A DNA stretch of 64,000 bases from Candidatus Petromonas tenebris (GTDB taxonomy: Bacteria > Bacillota > Clostridia > Peptostreptococcales > Caminicellaceae). How positions within the stretch are numbered: position 1 is the stretch's first letter; every line of letters starts with the position of its first letter. The stretch spans positions 1 to 64,000 of the forward strand of contig JACCKY010000015.1 of assembly GCA_014236755.1 (NCBI GenBank). The letters run 5' to 3'. The notes below the pieces were generated by a model. The model saw nothing but the letters and a program-made list of their open reading frames with translations. It was not told where the DNA came from and did not search any database. Positions 9,541 through 19,368 of the stretch are shown here, piece by piece. Made by a program: the position numbers and the translations under genes.

Positions 9541-9828
9541 TCATATTTGAATTCTCATAATTTCTTTGTACGCATCTATTACTTTATTTCTGAGTTCAAT
9601 TGCAAGTTGTAAAGAAATTTCAGCTTTCTGGCTGGCAATCATAACACTATGGATGTTATCTGTTTCGCCTGCTGCAAGCATTAGCCCAAGCTTATTAGCC
9701 TCTTTTTCATAGGAGTTAAGCTTATCAATTGAATCGAATAAAAAATCTTTAAAATCAATACTACTTTTAGTTGTATTTTTATTGTTAATAATGGCATTTT
9801 GTAAGTTATATGTATTTGAAATTTTCAT
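9541..9828 (-). CDS. fliE: Flagellar hook-basal body protein FliE
   Basis: FliE joins the MS ring to the proximal rod and is among the first exported rod proteins. 95 residues, the normal size, with conserved C-terminal stretch MIASQKAEISLQLAIELRN at about 64-82 and the final VIDAYKEIMRIQI. The preceding N-terminal half is polar and variable, as usual. It follows flgC by 17 bases and precedes fliF by 43 bases, the standard order. Confidence 0.94.
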   Translation of the reverse strand: MKISNTYNLQNAIINNKNTTKSSIDFKDFLFDSIDKLNSYEKEANKLGLMLAAGETDNIHSVMIASQKAEISLQLAIELRNKVIDAYKEIMRIQI

Positions 9829-9845
9829 CTCTTAAACCTCCTAGT

Positions 9846-10277
9846 TTAGCGACCAATTTCTAAAGCTTTCATACACATGCTTTTAGTATTGTTTAGGGAA
9901 GTTATATTAGCTTCATAAGCCCGTGAAGCTGAGATAAGATTGATCATTTCAGTTACAATATCTACATTTGGCATTAAAACATATCCCTTTTCATCGGCAT
10001 CAGGATGTCCAGGATTGTATACTTTTTTAAAAGGCGATTTATCTTCAATTATTTGACTGACCTCTACACCGTTTCCAGTTTCGTAGTTACTTTTTGCTCT
10101 ATTAAGCGAGTCAGAAAACTTTTTTTCTTTAAACACCGGTACTTGTCTTCTATATGGAGTACCACTATTCGTTCTTGTAGTATTTGCATTTGCAATATTT
10201 TTTGAGATTATATCCATTCTTAGTCTTTCAGCAGTTAAACCTGTAGCACTAATATTGATGGAATTAAAAAAACTCAT
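9846..10277 (-). CDS. flgC: Flagellar basal-body rod protein FlgC
   Basis: Proximal rod subunit. 143 residues with the flagellar rod N-terminal motif (ATGLTAERLRMDIISKNIANANTT, about 11-34; shown in pieces SAxGLxAxRLRMD and NIANANTT), the central YRRQVPVFKEKKF and PGHPDADEKGYV segments specific to FlgC, and the C-terminal MINLISASRAYEANI helix. Four bases separate it from flgB. Intact. Confidence 0.96.
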   Translation of the reverse strand: MSFFNSINISATGLTAERLRMDIISKNIANANTTRTNSGTPYRRQVPVFKEKKFSDSLNRAKSNYETGNGVEVSQIIEDKSPFKKVYNPGHPDADEKGYVLMPNVDIVTEMINLISASRAYEANITSLNNTKSMCMKALEIGR

Positions 10278-10281
10278 TTAT

Positions 10282-10689
10282 CTATTTCCTCCCCTCGGTA
10301 ATTGCTGTTTTAATTCTATGTAAGTATCTGGATAGCTCTTGAGTCAAAGCATTAAATTTTATAGTATTTTTAGCTAGTTCTGCCATTTCAACATCGATAT
10401 TGACGTTGTTATTATCTTTTCTAAAACTTGTATGAAACTCTTTAGTAATTTTAGGTTTTAAGTCATTTATTCTATTTATTGTAGGAATATGTTTCGGATG
10501 GGTCCTTTTTAGTTTAAAAGAGCTATTGCTTATATGTTCTTTTAGGATAGATTCAAACTTCACATCCTGTCTTTTATAGCCTGGCGTATTAACATTGGCT
10601 ATGTTATTAGATATTGCTTCATTCCTTAACCAAGATGCATCTAATGCTTTTTGATAAACATTTATATTTTTATATGTTTTATCTAACAT
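10282..10689 (-). CDS. flgB: Flagellar basal-body rod protein FlgB
   Basis: Proximal rod subunit and first gene of the flagellar operon. About 135 residues: N-terminal rod motif with [17 protein letters not shown] at about 28-44, C-terminal VDVEMAELAKNTIKFNALTQ-type helix that packs in the rod. I start it at the ATG at 10689, eight bases after a GGGGGA Shine-Dalgarno sequence; a TTG 15 bases upstream overlaps that site. As in Bacillus, it follows codY, but here a group II intron remnant separates the two. Confidence 0.94.
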   Translation of the reverse strand: MLDKTYKNINVYQKALDASWLRNEAISNNIANVNTPGYKRQDVKFESILKEHISNSSFKLKRTHPKHIPTINRINDLKPKITKEFHTSFRKDNNNVNIDVEMAELAKNTIKFNALTQELSRYLHRIKTAITEGRK

Positions 10690-10949
10690 AATTGAGTCCC
10701 CCAAAAAAATTGTTTATTCAAAATATTTTTACTCTAAAAACAAGATATACTAATATTTTACATTCGACATAAAATACTAAAATCCTTTAAAAAAAGATAA
10801 AGAATACATTTCCAATACTATTGTATATCATTATTTGTAAAAAGTTAAATAACTTTGTCCAAATAATGTTAAAAAAAATATTAATTAGTTCTTTAGACCT
10901 ATATAAATAAGATATATATTAAAAATTAAAATTTCTACAAATCAAGTAG
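10690..10949. other. AT-rich flgB upstream region
   Basis: About 260 very AT-rich bases between the intron remnant and flgB. It must hold the promoter of the flagellar operon, but I see only weak sigma-A-like pairs (for example a TATACA -10-like hexamer near 10823 without a good -35) and no clear sigma-D element (TAAA with GCCGATAT). No open reading frame or strong hairpin is present. Confidence 0.4.
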
Positions 10950-11581
10950 CTAGAAAACAGGATAATTAGTCCTGTTTTCTTTGCTCTCACAGAACCGGAC
11001 TTACGTTTGCCGTATCCGGCTCCTGAAATTTCTTACCGAATTAATAATAATTTGACAACAAACCAACTTCGTATTTATGTATATCAATGAGACCTAGTTC
11101 TTCAAAGTACTTGTTGGGTAGTATCTGATGGATAATGTGAACATTTGAGTTCTTCCATTTTGTTACAGCCATCTTCAAACCATTTCCTCTGATTCCTAGC
11201 TTTCATAGGTATAGGTTAATTCACTACTACAGCTTCGTCTGCATACTGCACTCTCATCTCACCCCTTGCTTTCGTTTGTGAGTGAAATCTACAGCTTCGA
11301 GTACAGTACTTCCAAGGTTAAGCCACGTCGCCTGTTGTTAAAACGACCACCATAACACATGTAGCTGAGCTAATTTTAGGACTTTCCCACTTATTGGAGG
11401 GTTATCCACCATATATGCCAACATTGGTTCACTTGCGTTCCGTTCCAACAACCGCCATCAGCTTCCTTCAGACCCTTTCGCCGCCGAAAACTCCCTTGCT
11501 TACAGCGTGCCTTCCCATTAGCTAGGTGGCAGGTTTTCTTTCAAACCATCGGCTCGGCAACATGCATCGCAAACAATAAAA
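10950..11581 (-). mobile_element. Group II intron remnant lacking most of its reverse transcriptase gene
   Basis: The stretch is far more GC-rich and structured than its surroundings. On the minus strand, 10992-11022 forms a typical group II domain V hairpin: GAGCCGGA paired with TCCGGTTC, the AGC triad at its 5' side, and a small tetraloop-type tip (GGCAAACG). Upstream, about 11210-11575 resembles ribozyme domains I-III, with GAAAG, GGAACGGAACGCAAGTG and GTGGGAAAGTCC-type motifs. Where a maturase of about 600 codons should be, there is only a 34-codon start (ATG 11206 to TGA 11102) and, overlapping in another frame, a C-terminus-like piece (NKYFEELGLIDIHKYE, stop 11041). The RT body is therefore deleted near 11105-11135. 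A perfect 10-bp hairpin (10952-10961 with 10971-10980) follows domain V and may be domain VI or a terminator. The element sits directly after the codY terminator, the target habit of class C introns; the class itself is inference. Confidence 0.72.
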
Positions 11582-11604
11582 TAAGCAGCCATTTTAGGCT
11601 GCTA
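11570..11604 (-). terminator. codY intrinsic terminator
   Basis: AGCAGCC at 11584-11590 pairs with GGCTGCT at 11597-11603, overlapping the codY stop codon, and on the minus strand is followed by TATTTTATTGTTT. Confidence 0.85.
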
Positions 11605-12381
11605 TTTTTTAAGAGTTTTCAATTCCTCTAATAACTTATCATTCAATATTTTAATGTGTGTTCCCTTCATCCCTAATGATCTTGATTCAATTACTCCAGC
11701 ACTTTCAAACTTTCTTAAAGCATTGACTATAACAGATCTTGTAATGCCAACTCTATCAGCAATTTTACTTGCCACTAAAAGGCCTTCGTTTCCGTCTAGT
11801 TCTTCAAAAATATGTTCTACAGCTTCTAGCTCTGAATAAGATAGTGTACCAATTGCCATTTGTACAATGGCTTTTTTTCTAGTTTCTTCTTCTAATTCTT
11901 CACTCTTAGCCCTTAGTATTTCCATACCTACTACAGTAGCAGAATATTCAGCTAAAACCAGATCCTCGTCTGTGTAGGTCTTTTCATGTCTTGCTAGAAC
12001 CATAGTACCTAACCTTTGTCCACTACCATTTATAGGAACTATAGTTACAAGTTTGTTATAGCTTTCAATGTCATACTTGAAAATTTCAAGAAGAGCATCT
12101 CCCGTAATATTGTATTTTGTTTCTGTAATTTTTAACAGTTCTTCATTGTACTCATCAGGAAATTTTTTTTCTCCAGTCTCCTTGTCGGTGATTATTGGAC
12201 AATCTGAAGCATCTGCTAAACTAACACCTAACACCTTACCTTTTTTGCTTGCTACATAAACATTTGCATCTAGAATCTCGCTTAAGGTTTTGCATAGTTC
12301 AGAAAATGATACAGGGGTATTTCCAGACTGCTGAAGTATTTTGTTTAACGTTCTTGTTTTTTCTAAAAGTGTGCTAACCAT
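11602..12381 (-). CDS. codY: GTP-sensing pleiotropic transcriptional regulator CodY
   Basis: CodY represses stationary-phase, transport, amino-acid and in Bacillus also motility genes when branched-chain amino acids and GTP are high. 259 residues, full length: N-terminal GAF domain for isoleucine/valine (about 1-155, [16 protein letters not shown] opening), linker helix ([15 protein letters not shown]), and a C-terminal winged helix with the near-invariant recognition part [21 protein letters not shown] (seen as [21 protein letters not shown]) and [11 protein letters not shown]. It follows hslU by 30 bases and probably shares its transcript. A strong terminator overlaps its stop. Confidence 0.97.
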   Translation of the reverse strand: MVSTLLEKTRTLNKILQQSGNTPVSFSELCKTLSEILDANVYVASKKGKVLGVSLADASDCPIITDKETGEKKFPDEYNEELLKITETKYNITGDALLEIFKYDIESYNKLVTIVPINGSGQRLGTMVLARHEKTYTDEDLVLAEYSATVVGMEILRAKSEELEEETRKKAIVQMAIGTLSYSELEAVEHIFEELDGNEGLLVASKIADRVGITRSVIVNALRKFESAGVIESRSLGMKGTHIKILNDKLLEELKTLKK

Positions 12382-12411
12382 ATTTTTCCTCCTTGATATT
12401 ATCTTGTTGTT

Positions 12412-13806
12412 TTAAATAATATACTTATCAAAATCTGTGATTTTAAAAGTATTCTTAAGTTTTTCTTTTACGTATGATGAGTCTATTGTAAGCATATCTG
12501 ATTTATAATCAGATATCTCAAAGGATAAATCCTCTAATAGAGATTCCATTACTGTATGAAGTCTTCTAGCTCCAATATTCTCTGTTTCTTCATTTAATAT
12601 AAAGGCAATATTGGCAATTTCCTCTACTGCATCCTTTGTGAAATCTATATTTACACCTTCTGTTCCCAAAAGCAATTTATACTGTTTAATTAGGGCATTT
12701 TGAGGTTTAGTTAAAATTTCTATAAAATTTTCTTTAGTTAGACTTTCAAGCTTTACTCTGATGGGAAACCTACCTTGCAGTTCTGGAATCAAATCTGAAA
12801 TTTTAGCTAGATGAAAGGCACCTGCTCCTATAAACAGTATATGATCAGTTTTCACAGGTCCATATTTAGTCATAACAGTACTACCTTCAACAATAGGTAA
12901 AATGTCTCTCTGTACACCTTCTCGAGAAACTTGAGGACTTACCTTGAAATTAGTACTGGCTATTTTGTCTATCTCGTCAAGAAATATTATACCATTTTCC
13001 TCAGCATTTTCTATAGCTTCTTTAACAATTTCGTCGAAATCCAATAAATTTTGAGCTTCCTGTTCTAGTAAGATATTTCTTGCTTCCTTTATTTTAACCT
13101 TTTTCTTTTTAGTTTGTTTAGGCAAGATTCCTTCAAGAAAATCATTCAAGTTTATATTCATTTCTTCATTGCCGTAGCCACTAAAAAAGTCTATTTTCGA
13201 CATGGAGTTTTTCTCTACTTCAATTTCAACATATTCATTTTCCAATAATCCTTTTCTTAGTTGTTCTTTTATTTGCTCTCTTTTTAATATTATATCTTCA
13301 CGGTTTTCCGTTTCCTCTCTTCTATTGTTATCCTGTCCTACCATGCTTCCTAATATTGACTCAAAGGGATTACTAAAGGTTTGCTTTTTAGCTATAGGAG
13401 CAAGTAAATCGACAATCTTTTCTTCTACGATATTTTTTGCTTTATCGTACTGTTCCTTTACTCGTTTAGCTTTAGTTATTCTAATGGAAACTTCTACCAA
13501 ATCCCTTATCATAGATTCTACGTCTCTGCCAACATATCCCACTTCAGTAAATTTTGTTGCTTCTACCTTGACAAAGGGTGCTTCAATAAGTTTTGCCAGT
13601 CTTCTAGCTATTTCAGTTTTACCTACCCCGGTTGGACCAATCATTAATATGTTTTTAGGTTTAATTTCCTCTTTAAATTCTTTAGGAAGCAAACTTCTTC
13701 TATATCTATTCCTCAGTGCAACAGCTACAGCTCTTTTAGCTTTTTCTTGTCCAATTATATATTTATCTAGCTCATTAACAATTTTTTTTGGAGTCAAGGT
13801 TTTCAC
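12412..13806 (-). CDS. hslU: ATP-dependent protease ATPase subunit HslU
   Basis: AAA+ unfoldase of the HslVU (ClpYQ) protease. 464 residues. Walker [10 protein letters not shown] at about 58-66, Walker [12 protein letters not shown] near 270, the inserted I domain between (about 110-240), sensor/arginine finger region [14 protein letters not shown] near 340, and the C-terminal ...[11 protein letters not shown] tail that plugs into HslV. It starts 12 bases after the hslV stop and precedes codY, the conserved Firmicute order. Confidence 0.97.
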   Translation of the reverse strand: MKTLTPKKIVNELDKYIIGQEKAKRAVAVALRNRYRRSLLPKEFKEEIKPKNILMIGPTGVGKTEIARRLAKLIEAPFVKVEATKFTEVGYVGRDVESMIRDLVEVSIRITKAKRVKEQYDKAKNIVEEKIVDLLAPIAKKQTFSNPFESILGSMVGQDNNRREETENREDIILKREQIKEQLRKGLLENEYVEIEVEKNSMSKIDFFSGYGNEEMNINLNDFLEGILPKQTKKKKVKIKEARNILLEQEAQNLLDFDEIVKEAIENAEENGIIFLDEIDKIASTNFKVSPQVSREGVQRDILPIVEGSTVMTKYGPVKTDHILFIGAGAFHLAKISDLIPELQGRFPIRVKLESLTKENFIEILTKPQNALIKQYKLLLGTEGVNIDFTKDAVEEIANIAFILNEETENIGARRLHTVMESLLEDLSFEISDYKSDMLTIDSSYVKEKLKNTFKITDFDKYII

Positions 13807-13818
13807 AGCATCACTCCT

Positions 13819-14355
13819 CTAACTTAAAGTCTCAACAGTTATTTTATCATTTGTAAAAACACATATAGCCGAAGCAATTTTTAAGGATTCAATAGCTATT
13901 TCTTTTGCTGAAAGATCAGTATTTCTTAATAAAGCAGATGCTGCAGCGTAGGCATATGATCCACCGGATCCTATAGCAGTAAAGCCTTCATCTGGTTCAA
14001 TCACTTCTCCGTTACCCGAAATAATTAAAAGTGTCTTTTTATCCATGGCTAGCATTAAAGCTTCAAGTTTTTTAAGAACTTTGTCCTGACGCCAATCTTT
14101 AGCTAATTCTACTGCTGCTCTTTTTAAATTACCACTATACTGTTCAAGTTTTCCTTCGAATTTAGAAGTTAAAGTTAGAGCATCGGAAACGGAACCAGCA
14201 AAACCTACTAAAACGTTTCCTTTATATAATTTTCTGATTTTATTAGCATTATGTTTCATAATCATTTTCTCTCCAAAAGTAATTTGACCATCACCAGCAA
14301 TGGCTAAATCATTTTCATTTTTCCTTATTGCAACAATGGTTGTGCCATGGAACAT
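13819..14355 (-). CDS. hslV: ATP-dependent protease peptidase subunit HslV
   Basis: Proteasome-beta-like peptidase of HslVU. 178 residues. The sequence begins [13 protein letters not shown]; removal of MFHG would expose Thr5 as catalytic nucleophile. The [17 protein letters not shown] block and the [15 protein letters not shown] segment near the C-terminal part are diagnostic. Firmicute homologues of CodW can use serine, but here threonine is present. It is 12 bases upstream of hslU. The start ATG has a GGGGAGAAAC-type site. Confidence 0.97.
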   Translation of the reverse strand: MFHGTTIVAIRKNENDLAIAGDGQITFGEKMIMKHNANKIRKLYKGNVLVGFAGSVSDALTLTSKFEGKLEQYSGNLKRAAVELAKDWRQDKVLKKLEALMLAMDKKTLLIISGNGEVIEPDEGFTAIGSGGSYAYAAASALLRNTDLSAKEIAIESLKIASAICVFTNDKITVETLS

Positions 14356-14385
14356 ATGTTTCTCCCCTTATTATTTATTTTACTT

Positions 14386-16452
14386 TTATTGAGTTTCTTC
14401 TTTATATTTGCATTCTTTGTTAGAACACTTTATGGTCTTCTTATTTTTTCTGTTTTGAATAACTAATATAGAATTACATTCAGGGCATTTTCTATCTGTA
14501 GGTTGATTCCACGTCATAAATCTACATTTAGGAAAATTACTACATCCATAGAAAGTTCTACCTTTTTTTGACTTTCTTACAACAATATCTCCATCGTCAC
14601 ATTCAGGACATTTTAGCCCAGTCTTAATTAATAGAGATTTTGTAAAGTCACAATCAGGATAATTAGAGCAAGCTAAGAATTTTCCATACCTACCATATTT
14701 TACAACCATAAAGCTACCACATTTATCACAAACTTCATCTGTTTTTTCAGTAAGGTCAATTTTTTCGATTTCCTTTTCGGCTTTATCTAGAGTGTTTTTA
14801 AAGGGTTTATAAAAATTATCGATAACCTCTACCCAATGTATTTTTCCAATTTCAACCTTATCTAGTTTAGCTTCCATATCTGCAGTAAAATCTATATCTA
14901 CTATATCAGGAAAATGTTTTTCTAAAATGTCATTAGTTAAAAAACCAAGCTCTGTAGGTTTTAGATATTTTGCTTCTCTTTCTACATATCCACGACTCAG
15001 TATCGTAGATATAGTGGGAGAATAAGTACTTGGTCTACCTATACCTTTTTCCTCCATTTCTTTTACTAGGGTTGCCTCAGTATATCTTGCCGGTGGTTGT
15101 GTGAAATGTTGTTTAGGATCAATGTTATCAAGTAATAATTCTTCGCCAATTTCAACAGTTGGTAAATCTTTTTCACTTATATTAGTAAATGAATATACCT
15201 TCAAAAATCCATCAAATACTTTTTTCATACCCTTAGCTTTAAAAAGGTATTTACCATTTAAAATATCAATTGAATATGAATTGTATTTATAGTCTGCCAT
15301 TTGGCTTGCAACAAATCTTTCCCAGATTAAACGATAGAGATTATATTGATCATTTGTGAGAGAATTTTTAATAGACTTTGGTTGTCTAAAGACTGAGGTA
15401 GGTCTTATAGCTTCGTGTGCATCTTGAGCATCTTTTTTTACAGCATTTTTTCTAGAACTACTAGGTAAATACTCTTTAGAATATGTTTCAGTTATGAATT
15501 TTGTTACATCGGCTTTAGCTTCCTCTGATATCCTTGTGGAATCGGTTCTAATGTATGTTATTAGACCTACTGTTCCTTCACCGTCAATATCTATACCTTC
15601 ATACAGCTGTTGTGCCAGTAGCATGGTTTTTTTAGTAGAGTATCCAAACTTGTTAGATGCTTCCTGTTGTAGACTGCTTGTTGTAAAAGGAGGATAAGGT
15701 TTTCTCCTTTTTAGTTTCTTGTCTACATCCGATACTTTAAAAGAATGTTTTGAAATATAACTTAATATCTCCTCTACTTCTTCTTTATTATTTAATTCAA
15801 TTTTACTTTCCTTTGTACCGTAAAAACTGGCATCGATACTTTTAATATCTTTTGAAGTATTAAGCAAAGCATCTATAGTCCAGTATTCCTTAGGAGTGAA
15901 ATTTTGAATTTCTCTCTCTCTATCACAAATTAGCTTAGTAGCTACAGATTGAACCCTTCCGGCACTTAAACCTTTTCTAAGTTTTTTCCATAATAGGGGA
16001 CTTATACTGTAACCTACTAATCTATCCAAAATCCTTCTAGCCTGCTGGGCATCTACAAGTTTCTTTTTTATAGGTCGTGGATGCTTTATTGCATTTTGAA
16101 TTGCTTTTGAAGTAATTTCATTAAATTCAATTCTACAATTTTTAGACTCATCTATGGAAAGGATATTAGCTAAGTGCCATGATATTGCTTCACCTTCCCT
16201 ATCTGGGTCCGTAGCAAGAAAAATTTTATCAGCTTTTTTTGCCTCTTTTTTTAGTTCTTTAATAATTTCCCCTTTTCCACGTATAGTTATGTACTTAGGG
16301 GCATAATTGTGTTCTATATCAATTCCCATTTTGCTTTTAGGTAGGTCTCGAATATGACCTATGGAGGCTTTAACCTTATATTTTCTTCCTAAAAATTTAC
16401 TAATTGTCTTAGCCTTAGCCGGTGATTCTACTATTACTAGTGATTGAGCCAT
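14386..16452 (-). CDS. topA: DNA topoisomerase I (TopA)
   Basis: Type IA topoisomerase relaxing negative supercoils. About 688 residues: N-terminal Toprim domain (SLVIVESPAKAKTI at the start, LATDPDREGEAISWH near 85), catalytic tyrosine in GLITYIRTDSTR near 295, and three C-terminal four-cysteine zinc ribbons (CDKCGSF...CSNYPDC, CPECDDGD...CSNFPKC, CPECNS...CSNKEC, about 570-685). I start it at the ATG at 16452, which follows GGAGGTG; an ATG 30 bases upstream is before that site. A promoter with TTGAAA and TATAAT lies just upstream. trmFO and xerC, usual downstream neighbours in Bacillus, are absent here. Confidence 0.97.
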   Translation of the reverse strand: MAQSLVIVESPAKAKTISKFLGRKYKVKASIGHIRDLPKSKMGIDIEHNYAPKYITIRGKGEIIKELKKEAKKADKIFLATDPDREGEAISWHLANILSIDESKNCRIEFNEITSKAIQNAIKHPRPIKKKLVDAQQARRILDRLVGYSISPLLWKKLRKGLSAGRVQSVATKLICDREREIQNFTPKEYWTIDALLNTSKDIKSIDASFYGTKESKIELNNKEEVEEILSYISKHSFKVSDVDKKLKRRKPYPPFTTSSLQQEASNKFGYSTKKTMLLAQQLYEGIDIDGEGTVGLITYIRTDSTRISEEAKADVTKFITETYSKEYLPSSSRKNAVKKDAQDAHEAIRPTSVFRQPKSIKNSLTNDQYNLYRLIWERFVASQMADYKYNSYSIDILNGKYLFKAKGMKKVFDGFLKVYSFTNISEKDLPTVEIGEELLLDNIDPKQHFTQPPARYTEATLVKEMEEKGIGRPSTYSPTISTILSRGYVEREAKYLKPTELGFLTNDILEKHFPDIVDIDFTADMEAKLDKVEIGKIHWVEVIDNFYKPFKNTLDKAEKEIEKIDLTEKTDEVCDKCGSFMVVKYGRYGKFLACSNYPDCDFTKSLLIKTGLKCPECDDGDIVVRKSKKGRTFYGCSNFPKCRFMTWNQPTDRKCPECNSILVIQNRKNKKTIKCSNKECKYKEETQ

Positions 16453-16490
16453 TATTTTAGCACCTCCAAATATACTTTGCAATGAAAAAC

Positions 16491-16519
16491 ATTATATCAG
16501 AAAAATAAAAATATTTCAA
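16491..16519 (-). promoter_or_regulatory. Sigma-A promoter of topA
   Basis: On the minus strand TTGAAA (16514-16519) and TATAAT (16491-16496) are separated by 17 bases, 39 bases upstream of the chosen topA start. Confidence 0.75.
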
Positions 16520-16533
16520 AAGAAAACTATAAT

Positions 16534-17613
16534 CTATTTAGTTATTATAATTTTGCCTGGTAGTTGTTCAATTATTCCTTTTATTTCTAAAATAGTAATA
16601 ATACTGTTTATATCACTGGGATTGAGATGAAGTATTGCCCCTATTAAATCCATATGGATAGGCTGTTTATCTTCAATTACTTTAAAAATCTTCTTTTCTA
16701 AATCACTAAGTTCTATATCTGTATTATTATCAGAAATTTTATTTGATATATTAAATTCTTCTAAAATATCTTCAATACAAGTTACTGGCTTGGCTCCTTC
16801 TTTGATTAATTTGTTTGTACCTTTACTAAAGTTACTGTTAATGTTTCCGGGAACAGCAAAAACATCTTTTCCTTGCTCTAAGGCATAGTCTACAGTGATA
16901 AGTGATCCACTTTTTAGGCCAGCTTCTACTACTAAAACGGCCTTACTTAATCCGCTGATTATTCTGTTTCTTTGGGGAAAGTTTCCAGGAGTAGGTTGCG
17001 TCCCCAAGGGATATTCCGATACAATGGCACCATTGTTTATTATATCTTTCATCAATTTGTAATTAGATTTAGGATAACATATATCTACTCCACATCCTAA
17101 TACTGCAATAGTTCTACCTCCTCCATCCAGAGCGCCTTTATGAGCAGCTGAATCAATTCCGTAGGCCATTCCACTAACAACTGTTATTCCATATTTTACT
17201 AGTTCCTTGGCAAATTTGTATGCGATATTTTTACCATATGGGGTGGCCCGTCTAGACCCAACTATAGCTAATGCTGTCTGATCTTTTTTTGTTATACTTC
17301 CTATTAAATTTAATATGTATGGAGGGTCATAAGTATTTCTTAAACTTATAGGATACGATTCTTCTTCTTTTATTATACTGATAACATTTTTCTTTTTCAT
17401 CTTTTGTTTATAATTTTCTACAAATTTGATATCTCTATGTTCAATGATTTTATCTGCTATATGCTTTTGTAAGTGCGGAATTTTATATATTTCATTATTA
17501 GGGCTTGTCCATAGTGGAAGTAGCGCTCCAAAATAATTTAAAATCTTTTCAATAGTTTTATGTCCTACACCTTGGATGGAATTTAGCCAAATATAGCAAT
17601 CTTTTTCCTTCAT
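16534..17613 (-). CDS. dprA: DNA processing protein DprA (Smf)
   Basis: Single-stranded-DNA-binding RecA loader used in natural transformation and present in many non-competent bacteria. 359 residues: N-terminal SAM/HhH-like part (WLNSIQGVGHKTIEKIL), central Rossmann-type domain with ALAIVGSRRATPYG near 120, VSGMAYGIDSAAH near 160, GCGVDICYP near 185, and the FPQRNRIISGLS motif near 215, then a C-terminal winged helix. It follows comM by 21 bases, typical of a comM-dprA-topA arrangement. Confidence 0.95.
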   Translation of the reverse strand: MKEKDCYIWLNSIQGVGHKTIEKILNYFGALLPLWTSPNNEIYKIPHLQKHIADKIIEHRDIKFVENYKQKMKKKNVISIIKEEESYPISLRNTYDPPYILNLIGSITKKDQTALAIVGSRRATPYGKNIAYKFAKELVKYGITVVSGMAYGIDSAAHKGALDGGGRTIAVLGCGVDICYPKSNYKLMKDIINNGAIVSEYPLGTQPTPGNFPQRNRIISGLSKAVLVVEAGLKSGSLITVDYALEQGKDVFAVPGNINSNFSKGTNKLIKEGAKPVTCIEDILEEFNISNKISDNNTDIELSDLEKKIFKVIEDKQPIHMDLIGAILHLNPSDINSIITILEIKGIIEQLPGKIIITK

Positions 17614-17634
17614 TTTTGACCTTCCTTTTCTAAA

Positions 17635-19173
17635 TTATAGGGCCCAAAATTTTTTGTCAAGACTTCTGTACTGAATAGCTTCTGATAGATGTGAAACTTT
17701 AATATTTGCACTACCATCTAGGTCAGCAATAGTTCTACTTAATTTTAATATTTTATTGTATGATCGAGCACTCATACCTAAATTATGAAAGGCTGCTTCT
17801 AAGAGTGAATTTTCCTCTTTTCCTAATTTACAATATTTTTTAATAAGCCTTGGAGGTAATTGTGAATTAAATCTGATTCTACTATCTTTAAATCTTTCCA
17901 GTTGAATATTCCTAGCCATGTCTACTTTTTTTTTGATTTCTAATGAACTTTTGGGTTTAGTTTTGTTTGTCAATTCGTTATATTTTACAGGAAAAACCTC
18001 TATATGCATATCTATCCTATCTAAAAGTGGTCCAGAAATCTTAGATAAGTATTTTTTTATCTGATGCGGTGCACAGCTGCATTCCTTTACAGGATCATTG
18101 TAGTATCCGCACGGACATGGATTCATACTAGCAACTAAAACGAATTTCGCTGGATATGTTATTGTAGCATTTATTCTTGATATAGTTACCACTTCATCTT
18201 CCATAGGCTGTCTTAGAACCTCGAGTACGTTTCTTTGAAATTCCGGCAATTCATCTAAAAATAAAACTCCTAAATGAGCTAAAGAAACTTCACCGGGCTT
18301 TGGAATTTTCCCTCCTCCTATTAAGGATACCTTCGAGATAGTGTGATGGGGGGATATGAAGGGCCTAGTTTTTATGAGAGAAGAATTACTGGGAAGCAAA
18401 CCGGCTATACTATAAATCTTAGTCACCTCAATGGATTCTTCTAAAGTCATGTCCGGAAGTATGGTTGGAAATCTCCGAGCTAACATTGTTTTACCTGAAC
18501 CTGGAGGACCTATTAGAATAATATTATGTCCTCCTGCTGCAGCAATTTCCAAGGCTCGCTTTGCAGTTTCCTGGCCTGATACTTCGTTAAAGTCAACTTT
18601 TTGACTAAGGCAATTTGTATTTATGGTATTTGTTTTATTAGCAGATGGATTGATTTTTAAATCCCCCTGTAAAAAACTTGTAATTTGAAATAGATTTTCC
18701 AAGGCATATATTTCCACGTCTTCAATGATACTAGCTTCTTCCATATTTTCTTTAGGTAGGATTATTTTTTTATATCCTTTTTCTCTAAATGATATAACTA
18801 GTGGCAATACGCCGATTACTCTATTAAGCTTTCCATTTAAAGATAGTTCTCCTATAAAGGCATATTCCTTTAAGTATTTCATATCTATTTGATCCGAGGC
18901 ACTTAAAATACCCATTGCCATTGGTAAATCTAAATGAGTACCTTCTTTTTTTGTATTGGCAGGTGCAAGATTGATTGTAATTCGTTTTATAGGAAAATTA
19001 AATCCTGAATTTTTTATAGCTGACTTTACCCTTTCTTTTGACTCTCTTACAGCGGTATCAGGAAGACCGACAATAGTAAAGGATGGCAAGCCATTTGAAA
19101 TATCGGTTTCTACATTTACTATTTCTCCTTCTAGCCCCGTTAAGACACAGCTAACTACTTTAGATAGCACCAT
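17635..19173 (-). CDS. comM: ComM/YifB-family Mg-chelatase-like AAA+ ATPase
   Basis: Hexameric helicase that in transformable bacteria promotes branch migration of integrating DNA. 512 residues: N-terminal ChlI-like fold (GLPSFTIVGLPDTAVRESKERV), Walker A IGPPGSGKTMLAR near 218-230, Walker B GVLFLDELPEF near 305, a four-cysteine cluster (CPCGYYNDPVKECSC, about 355-369), and the C-terminal Mg-chelatase helix bundle (GMSARSYNKILKLSRTIADL). Length is normal. Upstream of dprA in the same direction. Confidence 0.95.
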   Translation of the reverse strand: MVLSKVVSCVLTGLEGEIVNVETDISNGLPSFTIVGLPDTAVRESKERVKSAIKNSGFNFPIKRITINLAPANTKKEGTHLDLPMAMGILSASDQIDMKYLKEYAFIGELSLNGKLNRVIGVLPLVISFREKGYKKIILPKENMEEASIIEDVEIYALENLFQITSFLQGDLKINPSANKTNTINTNCLSQKVDFNEVSGQETAKRALEIAAAGGHNIILIGPPGSGKTMLARRFPTILPDMTLEESIEVTKIYSIAGLLPSNSSLIKTRPFISPHHTISKVSLIGGGKIPKPGEVSLAHLGVLFLDELPEFQRNVLEVLRQPMEDEVVTISRINATITYPAKFVLVASMNPCPCGYYNDPVKECSCAPHQIKKYLSKISGPLLDRIDMHIEVFPVKYNELTNKTKPKSSLEIKKKVDMARNIQLERFKDSRIRFNSQLPPRLIKKYCKLGKEENSLLEAAFHNLGMSARSYNKILKLSRTIADLDGSANIKVSHLSEAIQYRSLDKKFWAL

Positions 19174-19320
19174 AAGTCCCCCTTTTAATATATATTTGTA
19201 GTATATTTCAATATATATGTTAAATCCCCTTCTAAAATTTGGATATTTATGTATATAATTATAAAATAATCTTTACTAAGAAACAATTGCTAACTTTCAT
19301 AAAAAACAGTTTAAGGGACA

Positions 19321-19355
19321 AAATGGTTACCATAATATATATAAGGTAACCATTT
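19321..19355. repeat. Inverted repeat between comM and yraN
   Basis: AAATGGTTACC (19321-19331) and its exact complement GGTAACCATTT (19345-19355) flank a 13-base AT-only centre. No T-tract adjoins it on the minus strand, so it is a poor terminator for yraN. It could be an operator or a cruciform element; no function is assigned. Confidence 0.55.
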
Positions 19356-19368
19356 AAAGAGAAAAAAA

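Noticed and set aside
10690-10760. CodY-box-like sequence upstream of flgB
   Set aside because: The best match to AATTTTCWGAAAATT has about five mismatches in a very AT-rich region, so it is expected by chance.
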